From Pyxicephalus adspersus (lineage: Eukaryota > Chordata > Amphibia > Anura > Pyxicephalidae), in the NCBI RefSeq assembly GCF_032062135.1, contig NC_092863.1:18013926-18077925 (forward strand): 64,000 bases of DNA. The letters run 5' to 3'. Shown here one piece after another: positions 1 through 11,299 of the stretch (positions are counted from its first letter, which is position 1; each line of letters starts with the position of its first letter). Both the position numbers and the translations under genes were made by a program. The notes beneath the pieces are model-generated. The model ran no database searches. It was not told the DNA's origin and saw only the letters and a program-made list of their open reading frames with translations.

Positions 1-169
1 GGTGCTATTTCAGTGAAGAGGGAGTTCTAGCCACATTAGGCCCTGCATTGGACTGTTAACTTGACGCAGGGAATTGTAGTAGCGGTGCTATTTTAGTTTC
101 AAGTTTGGCCCGCGACTTTGTCTAAGTTTTTAATTTTGGCACACTGTGTATTTGAGTTTGACACCCCTG
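1..169 (-). mobile_element. Terminal part of a hAT-type DNA transposon, cut by the window edge
   Basis: Read on the minus strand the block begins at 169 with CAGGGGTGTCAAACTC and continues into a segment about absent TTTGGCCC-like text (AAAACTTAGACAAAGTCG and so on). A CAG-G-GTGTC start is typical of hAT/Charlie-like ends, and I recall this terminus as common in frog genomes. Only one end is inside the window, so length, second terminal repeat and target-site duplication cannot be checked. No transposase reading frame is visible; it is probably non-autonomous. Confidence 0.6.
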
Positions 170-850
170 TCATAGGTGCTTGTTTGCAAAAAGTCCTAAT
201 TCATATTCATATCGTTTTGACAGTTTCACAATTCATAAACATTAAAGTAACTTTTTCCTTGCCAATGTTTATAAAAAACACTGTAAAGTATGCATGATTC
301 AACAATTAATGAACAAAACTGTGATCCAGTTTGTCCTTGACCTAGACATTCCCTTTGGGCAGTCATTGTGATTCCTGAACAACACAGTGAAGGTGAAGTT
401 AGGCTGTCAATTGTCTGACACCTATGATGTTTATTTGAAAGTCATGTGTCACTATCCTCCGATACTGCAGTGTTGGGTTAGATACTGAGATTAAGGTGTA
501 GCTGCTGCTACAAAAAGTCAACATTTGCATACTAGTAACAACACTTTTTTTTTCTTAGGCTGCACATTATGGAGTGCATGTACAATTTATAAATATCTAA
601 AAAAAAGTGTTAATTTCCATCAAACTTTTTATTTACTATATAAATTATTCAATCAGCTGTTCTTTTAACAGCTAATATAAAAGAAATGTAGTTGTGAAAA
701 AAAGCATTGGTCAGTTTAACTTTTTGTATATCGATTTTTTATGATCTGCAAAGCATCACAAGAGCTTGTGTTTTGCCTCTAATAATTTGAGCTAAACAAC
801 AAATTGTCCCTCTTTCCTATTTTCCAAAGTTGAGTGGCATGCCTTTTTTT
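170..850. other. Non-coding, AT-rich stretch
   Basis: No open frame of useful length, RNA gene or terminal-repeat element was seen. It holds short A and T homopolymers near 550, 600 and 850. Confidence 0.5.
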
Positions 851-854
851 TTTT

Positions 855-1001
855 TTTAATTTTTTACCAATTTAAAGCTTCCATCACAGGGCACCATCAT
901 CTTCTCTTTTACTCCTGATTCCTAGCATCGCCTGTCCCTTTTTGCAATAGCCACCTGCCTGAATCACATAAACTTAAAGTTGGACTGTAGTTCCACTTTA
1001 A
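855..1001 (-). repeat. TTAA-ended interspersed repeat fragment
   Basis: On the minus strand it starts at a TTAA (998-1001) followed by AGTGGAACTACAGTCCAAC. The same TTAAAG-N-G-N-ACT start recurs elsewhere in the window (15232, 22626, 42860, 49267), which suggests one end of a TTAA-targeting, piggyBac-like non-autonomous family. The other end, near a T-rich tract at 845-860, is not clear. No coding potential. Confidence 0.45.
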
Positions 1002-1003
1002 CC

Positions 1004-1471
1004 TTTACCCTAATCAACACTATTTCAATACCGGTTCTCCTTCTCACCCTAATTATTTCCAGATTTTTTTAATTACTATTTTAATTACTTTTATTTATTT
1101 TTTAATTACTAATACTATTTGAAATAAAAAAATATACTTTATATCTACAATAACGCAAGTATACCTTTTTATTCTTTACCCATGGTTTGCTTTAAAAAAC
1201 AAATCTGCAAGACAATATTACAAAAGGAAGCCTTGTTCCTTGCCATATTTGTATTATGATGTTTGCCTGAGGCTCAGATCTAATTTGCTTCCTGTCAAAC
1301 CAGCCTCAGGGCTTGTTGCCACTGTGTGTGATGCATTACCACACGTATTTACACGTGGCAACATCACCATATGGGTTGGTACAGCCTTTGAGTGGTAGAA
1401 GTTTGGTAGGAGCATTATACTGTAAGATCTTTTAAAGGATAGGGACTGATATGAAAGTATACATATGATAG
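1004..1471. other. Non-coding, AT-rich stretch
   Basis: A long AT-rich patch (1060-1170) is followed by ordinary sequence. Nothing else is recognised. An open stretch on the minus strand here runs into the neighbouring MITE and is not a gene. Confidence 0.5.
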
Positions 1472-1638
1472 CAGTGCTCAACCCAGAAATTTTTTTAAGC
1501 CGGGTGGGAAGAAATTGTAGGTGGGTGGCAGCCCCTGTATTGTGACCAAACTCTTTAGTAACCACCCAAAAACAGCCGAGTGGGTGCTGAAAAGTGACGG
1601 GTGGTGCACCCAGCTAAGAGGGTCTGGGGAGAACCCTG
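1472..1638 (-). mobile_element. CAGTG-ended MITE, copy 1 (hAT-like, 5-bp TSD)
   Basis: This is the first of six copies of one about 167-bp family (others at 2450, 20585, 22278, 31330, 35875). Its ends are CAGTGCTC and GAACCCTG. The five bases before it (1467-1471, GATAG) are repeated right after it (1639-1643), which fits a target-site duplication. The body holds the family hallmark GTGGGTGGCAGCCCCTGTAT and the box GGTGGTGCACCCAGCT. It has no transposase. Some hAT lineages make 5-bp duplications, so hAT is the best guess for the superfamily. Confidence 0.8.
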
Positions 1639-1959
1639 GATAGGGCTACAAATCCAGGAAAAATATGCCAGTTATTTTTTGACACTTTTACTTTCCAAAA
1701 GGCACCAAGGCCTGTTAGGATATGTAAAAAAAACTTCCAATGTGCTTGTGGCATTCATATCAGGTTTTGATTGAAGATTTAATTTTCTTTAGGTAATGAA
1801 CCTTTTACCCTTCATGACCCTCATGTTCTCATGATGTGTCTAGGAGCAGAACGTGCTGCATTGGTCTATTGTGTAGACAAAAGGTTAACATGACACAACT
1901 GGAAATAGAGGTTCTAAAAATAGTTAACCAGGAGCATCTAAGGATGCAGGAAATGAGAG
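1639..1959. other. Non-coding stretch
   Basis: No feature recognised between the MITE and the minisatellite. Confidence 0.5.
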
Positions 1960-2375
1960 AGTGCAAAGCATAACCTTGTGAGATCAAGACACCTGCAGAA
2001 AAAAAGGCAAGAATAATCTATCTAGAACCAGATACCTGAAGATTCCAAGCAGGCCTAACCTCTGCAGAACCAGACACCTACACAATCAGAGCAGGCCTAA
2101 TCTCTGCAAAACCGGACACCTGTAGGATCAGAGCAGGCTTTACCTCTTCAGACACTGACACCTAAGGATTCAAAACATAAGCTCTCTAGACACAGATAGC
2201 ACAGAATCACAGGAAGCTTAAACCCCTACTGAATACATGGCTGATAAAGTACCATCTAAATTATAAAAGCAAGACTTACCTGAGGAATTAGAACTCCAGA
2301 ACCAGATTGCTGGAGAATCAGAATAGGCTTATTCTCTTTAGAAGAATACAAATTACAGAGCCAGGCTAAGCCTAA
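1960..2375 (+). repeat. Degenerate 42-bp minisatellite, block A
   Basis: The phrase CCAGACACCT...CAGAGCAGGC...CTCTGCAGAA recurs with a step of about 42 bp: unit starts can be placed at 2028, 2070 and 2112, with a more diverged unit near 2153 and another around 2295-2340. A period of 42 is a multiple of three, but stop codons and indels in the flanking units argue against coding. A related block lies at 3675-4060, so the array was probably once longer and has since been broken up. Confidence 0.65.
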
Positions 2376-2449
2376 AGTATATCTAAAGCCAGAACTTTTT
2401 TTTTTTTATAGATGGAAATTACAACATCCTGACCCAACCAATCAAGATG

Positions 2450-2570
2450 CAGTGTTCTCCCCGGACCCTTTTAGCTGGGTGCACCACCCAGCACTTTTCA
2501 GTAAACACCTGGCTGTTTTTAGGTAGTTACTTAAGTGCTGCCTTCCTACCCAGAAGTCTTCTCCTGGGGA
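2450..2570 (+). mobile_element. CAGTG-ended MITE, copy 2 (3' end decayed)
   Basis: Starts with CAGTGTTCTCCCC, then TTTTAGCTGGGTGCACCACC and CACTTTTCAG as in the other copies. The right third (after about 2530) is diverged and shortened, and no right terminus or duplication can be fixed. It lies between two blocks of the 42-bp minisatellite. Confidence 0.7.
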
Positions 2571-3670
2571 AAAAATCCTTGGGGAAATACTGAGGATGGC
2601 TAAAGTCTCCTCACTCAGGAAAAAGGACAGCAAAGGGATGAAAGCTCCAGCATTAGAAGCAAGCTAAGAGATCATGGATTAGGCCACGTAGGAAAGAGAA
2701 TCAAGGGGTTACAAAAGAAAGAGTGTCATAATGTACAAATATGCCATGCGTGCTTGCACATAATGAAAAATTCTTGGGACTGCTGAAAATTTAATACTGA
2801 TTTAATATGAAAGAAAGTTTTCACTGCTTCTCATTAAGAAAAAAATTAGCAACACAATTCAGAAAAATGAATTATATTCATGTAGCAGGGAAAACACTAT
2901 TCATGGTAATATGAGGAAGACTTATTTAACCACTAAAGACTGTTCCAGGTCTAATGCCTAAGGTACTAAGGTAAAATCCCTCTCTGGTCTGCAGTCAATA
3001 TTAGGTTTTAAGTTAAAAAAAACAAAAACAAATTGCAAGGTAATGACTAGAGCAAAAAAAGATTTTAGTTTACAGTTCACTACTGAGGATGGGTTGGAAC
3101 CACAGCTTTTTATTGCTGCGTCATTATTTGGCAAATTTCCCTATTTTCTATCCTTTAGATGGGTTTTATACAGATATTAAATGGAAGAAATGGGGAATCC
3201 CCGCAATGGGGACACAAACCAAAGAAACAACAAACATTTCTCTAGTAATAAAAAACCACCTCTGTTGCTTCACGTAAAATATTGCAGTAACTGCTCCCTG
3301 CAAGAAAAAACCTTACTGCTTCTGAAGGTGACAAATATAAACTGCTCTATTGTGATTTTTTTAGCATTTAACACTTCTAACACTGCTTCTTCTTGAACTG
3401 CATTTTTACGTCTTTAGAATTCTATATCTGAAGTATAGGGTTCAGCTCCCATTATGTGCGCTGAATTTTAAGGCATGTTGCTATTCCCATTTGCATCCAT
3501 TGCTTTGACAGAAAAGTCAAGCATGCCATACCATTGAAATGGCAGTAAGTTGTGCTGCAGTGCACTAGGAAGGTGCGCTTGGCTTTTCATTAAAGATTAA
3601 TGACAATGAAGCACAACAAAGCATGCAGATTTCTATGTGTAAACACTCGCATTGTTGCAACACTCTAATG
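2571..3670. other. Non-coding stretch
   Basis: Ordinary AT-rich DNA. Two overlapping plus-strand open stretches at 3089-3396 have no recognisable domain, start context or splice sites and are taken as chance. Confidence 0.5.
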
Positions 3671-3674
3671 GCAA

Positions 3675-4060
3675 TCCAGCCTAAGAGCAGGTTTTACACC
3701 TATAGATCCAGATACTGGCAGAATCATTGTAGGTTTAACCCCTCCATACCCAGATACCAGCAATATTAAGGTTATGGAATTCTACTAAAAATTTTAGAGT
3801 GGAAGTACTGGTGTGAGACAACCCCATTCTAGAATCCTAAAGCTCTGGACTGTGCACCTAAAGAAGTCTACAGGAAGTATTATTAACACAACAGTCTACA
3901 GGAAATCTATGACACCCGCAGAGATGGAGACTTAGGAATTAAGTGAAAACATATTCTCTAATTCCAGACACCTACACAATGAAAGGAAGAATAACCTCTT
4001 GAGACCCAGACACAGAATAAGAGGAACCCCAGAACAAGGTTCAATTTAAAATCTCAAAAT
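3675..4060 (+). repeat. Degenerate 42-bp minisatellite, block B
   Basis: Diverged units such as CCAGATACTGGCAGAATCA, CCAGATACCAGCAATATTAA and CCAGACACCTACACAATGAA match the units of block A. Spacing is no longer regular. Same family as 1960-2375. Confidence 0.5.
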
Positions 4061-4288
4061 GCATAAAGAACAAATGTAGGGTTAACATACTTTTTGCTAA
4101 ATACCTACATAATAAATATGTTTTTATAGTGCCGTATACATGCAGAACAAGTGCAAGCATAACCTTTTCATTTCCAGGTGTATTCAAAGACTGCATTGAA
4201 GCAAAGGTTATCAAAGGAATGCAGAAGTGCTTCAGTTAATCAAGCAAATCTGAATAAAGACACCTGTACAAAAATAAGGTTAGGTTCT

Positions 4289-5274
4289 TTAAGCACCTGA
4301 GCGTTACACTGAGGTCTAGATTTCTGTACCAAAAGTGATCCACTGTTTTTCATGAATTTTTTTTTAAATTGTAGACCTGTAACTTACAGAAATATGTCCG
4401 AACAGGGGTTCTAGTAGATAATATGAATATAAAAAATGTATTTACTTTTATTTTTTTTTTATTGGATTGGATAGGGAGTTTGTATTCAATCCAATACAAA
4501 ATGAGCGTTTGAATTTACCAGTTATGTACTTTGTATTAATTTTATATTATTTTGTATTGGATTGGATACGCAAGTTTGTATCCAATCAAATACAAAATAT
4601 AAATTTAAATTTCCAAGTTATTTACTTTTATTTTATTTTTTTTTTATTTTTTGTATTGGATACGCAAGTTTGTATCCAATCAAATACAAAATATAAATTT
4701 TAATTTCCAAGTTATTTACTTTTATTTTATTTTTTTTTAATTTTTTGTATTGGATTGGATACAGGAGTTTGTATTCAATCCAATACAAAATGACAGTTTG
4801 AATTTACCAATTACAAACTTTGTAATTTTTTGAATTATTTTGTATTGGATTGAATACAGGAGTTTGTATTGAATCCAATACAAAATGAATGAATGAATTT
4901 CTATTTGAATTTCCCGCACACACGCCGACGTCATCACGCACGCAGGGAGGAGCCGTCCGTTTTTTTTTCCTCCGCCGGACAGCTTCTCGTTTCAGAGATC
5001 ATCCGGCGCTGGACGAAGACGGACGTGGACGATCAGCGGGACCAGGTAAGATGCTGGGCGGCGGAACACAAGATACCGGCCGGCATCTTACCGGTCCCGC
5101 TGGCACCCGACGCTGGAGAGGGAGATCGACGGAGGACGACGCTGGAACAGGAAAACGACGCTGGATGTGCACAGCGGGACCATGGAGGTAAGGATGTGAC
5201 AAAAATTCGGGCTTAACCATCCTAGCATTTTTTTTTGCCCGTACGAAGGTCGGGCTTAACGGCTAGGTGGTTAA
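4289..5274 (-). mobile_element. TTAA-flanked composite element (piggyBac-like, non-autonomous)
   Basis: The unit is bounded by TTAA on both sides (4289-4292 and 5271-5274). Reading inward, the ends are TTAAGCACCTGAGCGTTA on the left and, on the other strand, TTAACCACCTAGCCGTTA on the right, 14 of 18 identical. TTAA target sites with short inverted ends are the hallmark of piggyBac transposons. Inside are an AT-rich tandem array of palindromes (4461-4885) and a GC-rich, CpG-rich part (about 4915-5260). Open frames in the GC-rich part overlap on both strands and resemble no protein I know. I recall similar GC-head/AT-tail repeats from ranid frogs. Confidence 0.65.
4461..4885 (+). repeat. Five tandem 95-bp units, each holding a hairpin
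   Basis: The core ATTGGAT recurs at 4461, 4556, 4655, 4749 and 4844, a step of 94-99 bp. Each unit carries an inverted repeat of the form TTTTGTATTGGATT...AATCCAATACAAAA, with a stem of about 20 bp and a loop around GGAG or GCAAG. Linkers contain TTTGAATTTACC or AAATTTCCAAGTTATTTACT and T-runs. The array lies inside the TTAA-flanked element. Open frames crossing it arise from the repeat and are not genes. Confidence 0.85.
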
Positions 5275-8200
5275 ATAAGAGGGCAATCATCATAGGTCTA
5301 TATTCACAAGTATGCTGGACTCAGAACAGCAGTCCTGTGTGGTTCTACCTGGAATGGGGATACACAAAGTAGAAAGTACAATTTCTTAAAGTTTGGTGCA
5401 TGTTAAGCAATGTGTAGACACCTCACGGGGATCACAAATCATCACAGTACTGCTTTCTATTGCTTTTTTTCAGCAGGAAAACATATTTGTGCAAGTATTA
5501 TCCACGTCCAGCATCCAATTCCTTATTTTATAGCTCAGAGATGGCACAATCATGGTGCCTGTACAGTTCTCTTGATTTGTTGGGGGAATGTCATTCAGAA
5601 GTCCCCAAAAAATAGAAGACCCAATATGTTTCTAAGTGGCCCCAGATGCTTCCTATACAAGAAATACCAGTTATGGACAGACTGAATCTTGTACGTGTAC
5701 ATTCCCCCAGCAAGAAAACACCGGTTCTTTCAAAACCCATCCAATTAGATGCCATATATTTGCTTTTGCAATTTGCTTCTAAAAAAAGCTTTAAACCTTA
5801 ACCAGTCCTCAGAATTTTAGTTTGTAATTGGGGTGTGAGATTTATGTACAAGTGATCTTGCCCGGCTCATCGTTTATGAAATAGGAGGATCAGAACATCC
5901 ACTCTGATGTAAGGGTAGAAGAATTTTTGGAGGCCACGCTGGAGGGGGAGCATTTCTTTACCGGCAAATACGAAAAGTCATATGAACTGAACAGACAAAT
6001 CAGTGCAAGGAAACAAAAAGCTCCAATATACAATACCACACATTTTGTCAAATACAAAAGTAAGAAAGACGAAGGATGTTCAATCCTGCCAAATCACAGC
6101 TATTCCCTGACATATACAAAGCCCACAAACTGTGACAGTAACCCCTTAACTTGAATGCAGAGCTGGCTACAAGATCACACACAGAACACAGCCAGGCTCG
6201 TCCTGCTAGTTCATGACCCCTTGTGGGATTAATCCCCCACCAGCAGCAGGTCCCCACATGCACATATAGAGCGCACGGCATAGCCCTCCCTACCGCACAG
6301 CATAGCAATACTCCACCTTTTCTGTCATGTGTGCTTCCAAAACAAATTAACTCCTTCGCTGTAATAATCCCTGCTGGGACAGCGCTGCCATCGCTCATCA
6401 TCACAGGAAAATGTTATTATGTGCTTGCTATTGAAGGTAACAAAGCAGTCATATCAGCCCTGAAATGTGACCTTTTATTACAACAAATCACCATTAGTGT
6501 AATGTAACTTGTTTATGTTTTTTTATCAGCTCTTAGACACTTTGTACTGTTGTATAACCCAGTCCAATTAGTGCAAGTTTTCTACAGATTTACATAAACT
6601 CAACAGACATTACAACTTCCATTTTTATATAAGAACATGTCTTATGTGACACTGCTACAACAGTTTGAAGCTAACTTCATATTTGCAGCGTTTACCACCT
6701 TCGGGTGCCTACTGGCAAAGGCTAGGCAGCCAGGAGAGGTTACAGCCAGTACATTTATTGCATTTTTATGACATTTTCAAAAGTCTGTGTAGAGGTAAAG
6801 TTCCACTGTGGTAAAATTTTTCAAACTAACTTGAAAAAAATTCTAGCCTGGGCTTAGCCTAAGTGCTGCTGTACACAAACTACAGAAGGATATTAAGGAA
6901 ACAATTTAAGATGTTTGCACTTGTTATATTTAAAAACACACTTAATTATTTTAGTAAATACATACCAGCATTACCTGCACAACGAGTAATTGTTAACCTT
7001 ACAAATTTCCTGTTTGACCTTTCTTGGAGTCTTGACATACAAACTACACACCTGTCAGTCTTTACCTATTGATTGATTGAAGTAAGCAGTCAATAGTCAA
7101 TGTCAAAGGAACCAAAAACTGTTATTTCTGAATTGATTTTGTAAGCTGGCTGCTTTTTACTGCTTTCTAGTGGAATTCCCAGTTCCATTTTGGTGTCAAA
7201 CTCCCAAATTGATTCTGGATAATGTAAGCAAATATATGACACCCTCATTATAGCCATATGATTGATAAATAAACAATGGAATCTCAAAAAAGATTTCAGA
7301 AAGTGGTTTGTGATTTAACCCAACAGTACGCGCCTAAAACTTATATATGTATATAAAATATAGATAGACTTTGCTGGTAATTTGATGATAAATGTTACAT
7401 AACACAGAATACTCTTTATCAGTGCTAAGACACTGAGTTATTACATTCTGCAGGACCAAAGCTACCACAGACAGAATGGCCATTATCACAATGTATCATT
7501 CTTTTAATATTTACCAAGGTTTGTGATATTAGTATGGAAAATGCCTAAGCTATCTGAAAAGATGAATGGTTCTCTAAATCTAGTTTGGCTGTCAGAATAC
7601 CTCCATTAAATAATTTGTTTCACATTCTTAGTAATGCTGAAAGTGTCTTATCAATGACGGTTTTAGTCCAGCACAAGCTTTCTGCTTGAATTCAGTCTGC
7701 TATCAATCGTTTTCGTCTACTTTGAGACATTGCAGTGCAGCGTCTGCGGTCAGCTGAGTGGCTTTTGGGTGCTGATCTTTAGGGTCAAACTAACCTAAAG
7801 GAAACTGTGCACACCATTTCTTACCCGCGGTGAGCTGCAGTGTTGTGCTGAGGGCTCAATCCCTGTCCTGGAATAGGAGAGGTTGGGACCAATATTTTAC
7901 ACGTGGCAAGTGGCAGTAGCTGTTTAGGATTTGTGCTGAACACCCCAGCCCAGTGCAGATCTGGTTGTCTGTGATGTGGTTTTACATAGCGGGTCTGAAA
8001 GACCCCTAACTGTTTTAAGGAAAGGCTAGACAAAATTCTGTCAACACACCTTAAAAAATTTGATCCGACACAAAACATCCTAACATCCATGATTTCATTG
8101 GGAACCCATACTTCCTGCTGCCTTCTCTTTTGGATAATTCTAGTTGCCTGGCTGCCATGCTGACCACCAGAGGAAAAAAAAAAAAGTGTTCTGACTTTCC

Positions 8201-8539
8201 TGTTACATTGCAGATCTGAACACTTGTTTTAGGTCAGGGGCTCATAAAGTATTAAAGTCACAGACTCAGCATTTTAAATAAAAGCAACAAGCATTTTAGA
8301 ACAAAAGTTAGTAATGGAAGCCCCATATTTTTATGTCAGTCTTACATTAAAGGAATTTTCTATCTTCAAAGTGAAAATGTTAGGACAGAAATTTATAAAG
8401 CTGCAAGTGTTGACCTGTTCAGAGCAGTCTACGCAGCAGCTCTGACTTGGGTTTCTCTTGTAATTTGCTAACCGGAAAACAAGTATTCATGCTGTTCACT
8501 CAAAGCTCATATTCTGCATAATGTTTTAAGTTGGTGATC
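5275..8539. other. Long non-coding stretch, partly old repeats
   Basis: No gene is supported. Slightly GC-richer patches at 6170-6400 and 7720-8090 may be old interspersed repeats; their open frames (for example minus strand 6048-6404) have no recognisable domain. The remainder is AT-rich and looks unique. Confidence 0.5.
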
Positions 8540-8547
8540 CTCTAGGT

Positions 8548-8711
8548 CAGTGTTTCTCTACCATATTAACATTGGGGAACCTTGAAATAGCCTTCAGGTC
8601 TTAGGTAACCCCCTGCTCCAATTACTTAATTCACTGGATATTTGGTGTCAAAGACAGGTACAAAGAGAGGTACAAATTACTCATCGCTCAAGGAACCCCT
8701 AACAAACACTG
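8548..8711 (+). mobile_element. hAT MITE with 8-bp target-site duplication
   Basis: Ends are CAGTGTTTCTC on the left and AACAAACACTG on the right. The flanking octamers are CTCTAGGT (8540-8547) and CACTAGGT (8712-8719), 7 of 8 identical, which fits the 8-bp duplication made by hAT transposases. Internal phrases GGAACCTTGAAATA and TTCAGGTCTTAGG are shared with the fragment at 54425-54658, so both belong to one family. No transposase is encoded. Confidence 0.8.
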
Positions 8712-8719
8712 CACTAGGT

Positions 8720-11250
8720 AGTAAAGCAAAAATAAGGATGTTAGCTCGGTATTTGCACCTTTAACGTCCACCTATGCTGGACTTGCTTTGCCCTGCATAA
8801 TTTTCCCTGCTTTTCTTCCCCATCTTTATGTGACAACACTGGGCCAAGCAGCCTAGAGCCAATGCCAACATATGGAGAGTCCATAGCTCTGTGTGAGGTT
8901 CAATTTAAGCAACTTGTAGCTTGCATTAAGGTTCGACTGTTGCAAGTGGGAGAAGAAAGAAAACAGTCAACAGGGTACATTAACATTTGACATTGGAAGC
9001 TCTCATAATTCTCTTTTATACCCTTACACAATACAATTTAACTGTACAACCTTTTGAGATTTACTAATAACTTTGTAGTAAAAAGGACCTGCCTGATTTG
9101 GATAGATCAGTCCCTATATTACATATATAAAATTAGTGTAAATGTCTGTATAGTCATATTGTAACATGTATGATCAGCCTGAAGCCGATGCCCAGAGTGG
9201 CCAGCAATGTTAGGACATTGATGCATTCAGGGACCGCCCTACCTTTCCCAGCATGCCAGAATTTCAATCCCGGAAATCAACTGCTTTCAGGAGATTTTGT
9301 GGTTTCACTTTTGCCATGCTAGAAAACCTTTTCATATTGTACCAAGCACTTTCAGGACTCATTATCTCTGGTAAGTGTGCCCTCATACTTCCTAATTATT
9401 ACAAGCAGTGTTTGAAGTATTCACATCTCTTGAGAAATCAGTTTGTGTGGATGACCAGGCCTTGATTTGACAAGAGACAACATGGGTCAGTTTTTTTTAC
9501 ATTAGGAGATAATACACAAGAGAATTATTTCTCTATAGCGAATCTGCAGGGAAAAAGCCGACCAATTGTATAAGCTAGTTTATGTTTCAGTTCCGATTAG
9601 CTGTAGATAAATCAGACATTTTGGTAAATACAAAATCATTCGACTACAAATTGTATTGTGTAGGAACTATCAAGTACCAGAATTCAAATAGGAGAGATTT
9701 TTATCCAGAAATTTAGAAGGGCATAATATGCAATAATTAGTAATCATGTTCACTGCTCGGAATATCTATCAGATTGGTTAGTTAGGAGCAAATTTGGCAA
9801 TGGATCAGTTTGTGTGTATTACAACTAAAAAGTCAAGCAATTTCCCTCCTGATGTTCAAATGAATATCCAGTTGTAAGGCTTATGTCCGATTCTAACCCA
9901 AGCGCGCTTCTGTTAAAAAGTTTAAAATCTATCAATGTAAAATCAATGAAATTGTTAAACCAGAATTGCACAATCTTATTATTCTTGTCTATTGAAGTTC
10001 TCCTCAATTGCTGTTGCTTTTTACTTTTGTTTGAAACTTAAATAAAACTTATTTTACAAAAACCAAAATGTTCCCATAACCGAATAATATTTAAAATTTA
10101 ATCCTGTCTGGAATTATCCTTTAAATTGTCCCAGTGGTACATATAAGCTTGTAATCACAATGTAACTTAGATGCAGCCAACACAAATTCTTACAGTACAA
10201 ACTACTGTACGTGGCACATAAAAAATCTATTAAATCTACTATGTGCTTTATGTGGAATTGCATAGTTTTCAGATGATGTCATTGGACAGGTTTTGTACCA
10301 CATTATAATTCAAATCACAGATGTTCTTATCCTTATCGAGCACATAATCTTATCCAAATTCTCACTGAAAGAATGATAGACTAATATATCTGATAGGACC
10401 AGAAATAATCCTAATAGTTCCTCTTTCTTAAAAAAAAAAGATGATCAGCCCTTGGCATGTGGCAGGTTATAGGTGATAATTATAACCTGATTATAGAATT
10501 AGACTTTTTCTGATCATTATATTTGACTGTAGATGTCAAACAAGTGCAGAACAATGACAGGATAACATTATGTATGTATGAGAACTGCTCATGCATGAAT
10601 TGGCCAAGGAACCACTAGGAATAAACTTCCTAAATCTTACTTCTTCCCCTATGACCCTTCAAAGTCAAACTTACATGTAGTTATGAGAAATGGCTTTTCT
10701 CCATTCTTTTAGGCTTTGTGTATGTGGTAAAAGGAGTGGAAGTGTGTTTGTTAAAGTAAAATTAGAAACATTTTAGGCCAGGTGAGGTTAACAACATTGC
10801 TGAAATGAAAATGCGTTGTTAGGCCCACAATCCTGAAATTGGGCTGTATAAGATATGGATTCTGCCCAAAATAAGGTAAAGCCCCATCTCCTTTAGATGC
10901 TAAATGCCAGCCACTGTTGTCTGTAAAATAGTAGAACTTTCTTGGACTGACATTTGAAAGCTGAGTTACACTTTAAAGAAATCTAATTGAAAATCCAAAG
11001 CACATTTGTAAACTTGTATTATCAACAAACTCTGTGCAGCCCGTCTTTAGATTTAGGCTCACAATTCAGACAGCATAATCTGGTCTATAACCTCATTTCC
11101 CTTAATTGAAGTTATACAATACAGCTAATTTAACGACTTTTCTTTAAACTGATAACTGGATGAGGAAGGAGCAGAGGGACATGGGACAGAGTTATTATAC
11201 TATACTGTCTTCCTGTCAGCATGCTCCTATTGTTAGACTGGACAGAAATT
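8720..11250. other. Non-coding, intron-like stretch
   Basis: AT-rich, with no recognisable repeat or exon. Short open stretches at 9253-9465 (+) and 9825-10007 (-) lack any supporting signal. Confidence 0.5.
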
Positions 11251-11299
11251 AAATCTAATTGGCCAATGGTGCTACTAAATCTAATTGGCCAATGGTGCT
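11251..11299 (+). repeat. 26-bp direct duplication carrying two ATTGGCCAAT sites
   Basis: AAATCTAATTGGCCAATGGT starts at 11251 and again at 11277. Each copy includes the palindrome ATTGGCCAAT (11258-11267 and 11284-11293), which contains an NF-Y (CCAAT-box) core on both strands. The near-perfect copies point to a recent local duplication. A regulatory role is inference only. Confidence 0.7.

Noticed and set aside
1960..2375. Repeat protein with a 14-residue period
   Set aside because: The period is a multiple of three, but indels and stop codons interrupt every frame over more than a few units.
4889..5220. Three overlapping open frames of 73-107 codons on both strands
   Set aside because: They lie in the GC-rich part of a TTAA-flanked repeat, where stop codons are rare by composition; no domain is recognisable.
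6048..6404. 118-codon minus-strand open frame
   Set aside because: Low-complexity Cys/Gly-rich translation, no domain, and an open frame on the opposite strand across the same bases; probably an old repeat.
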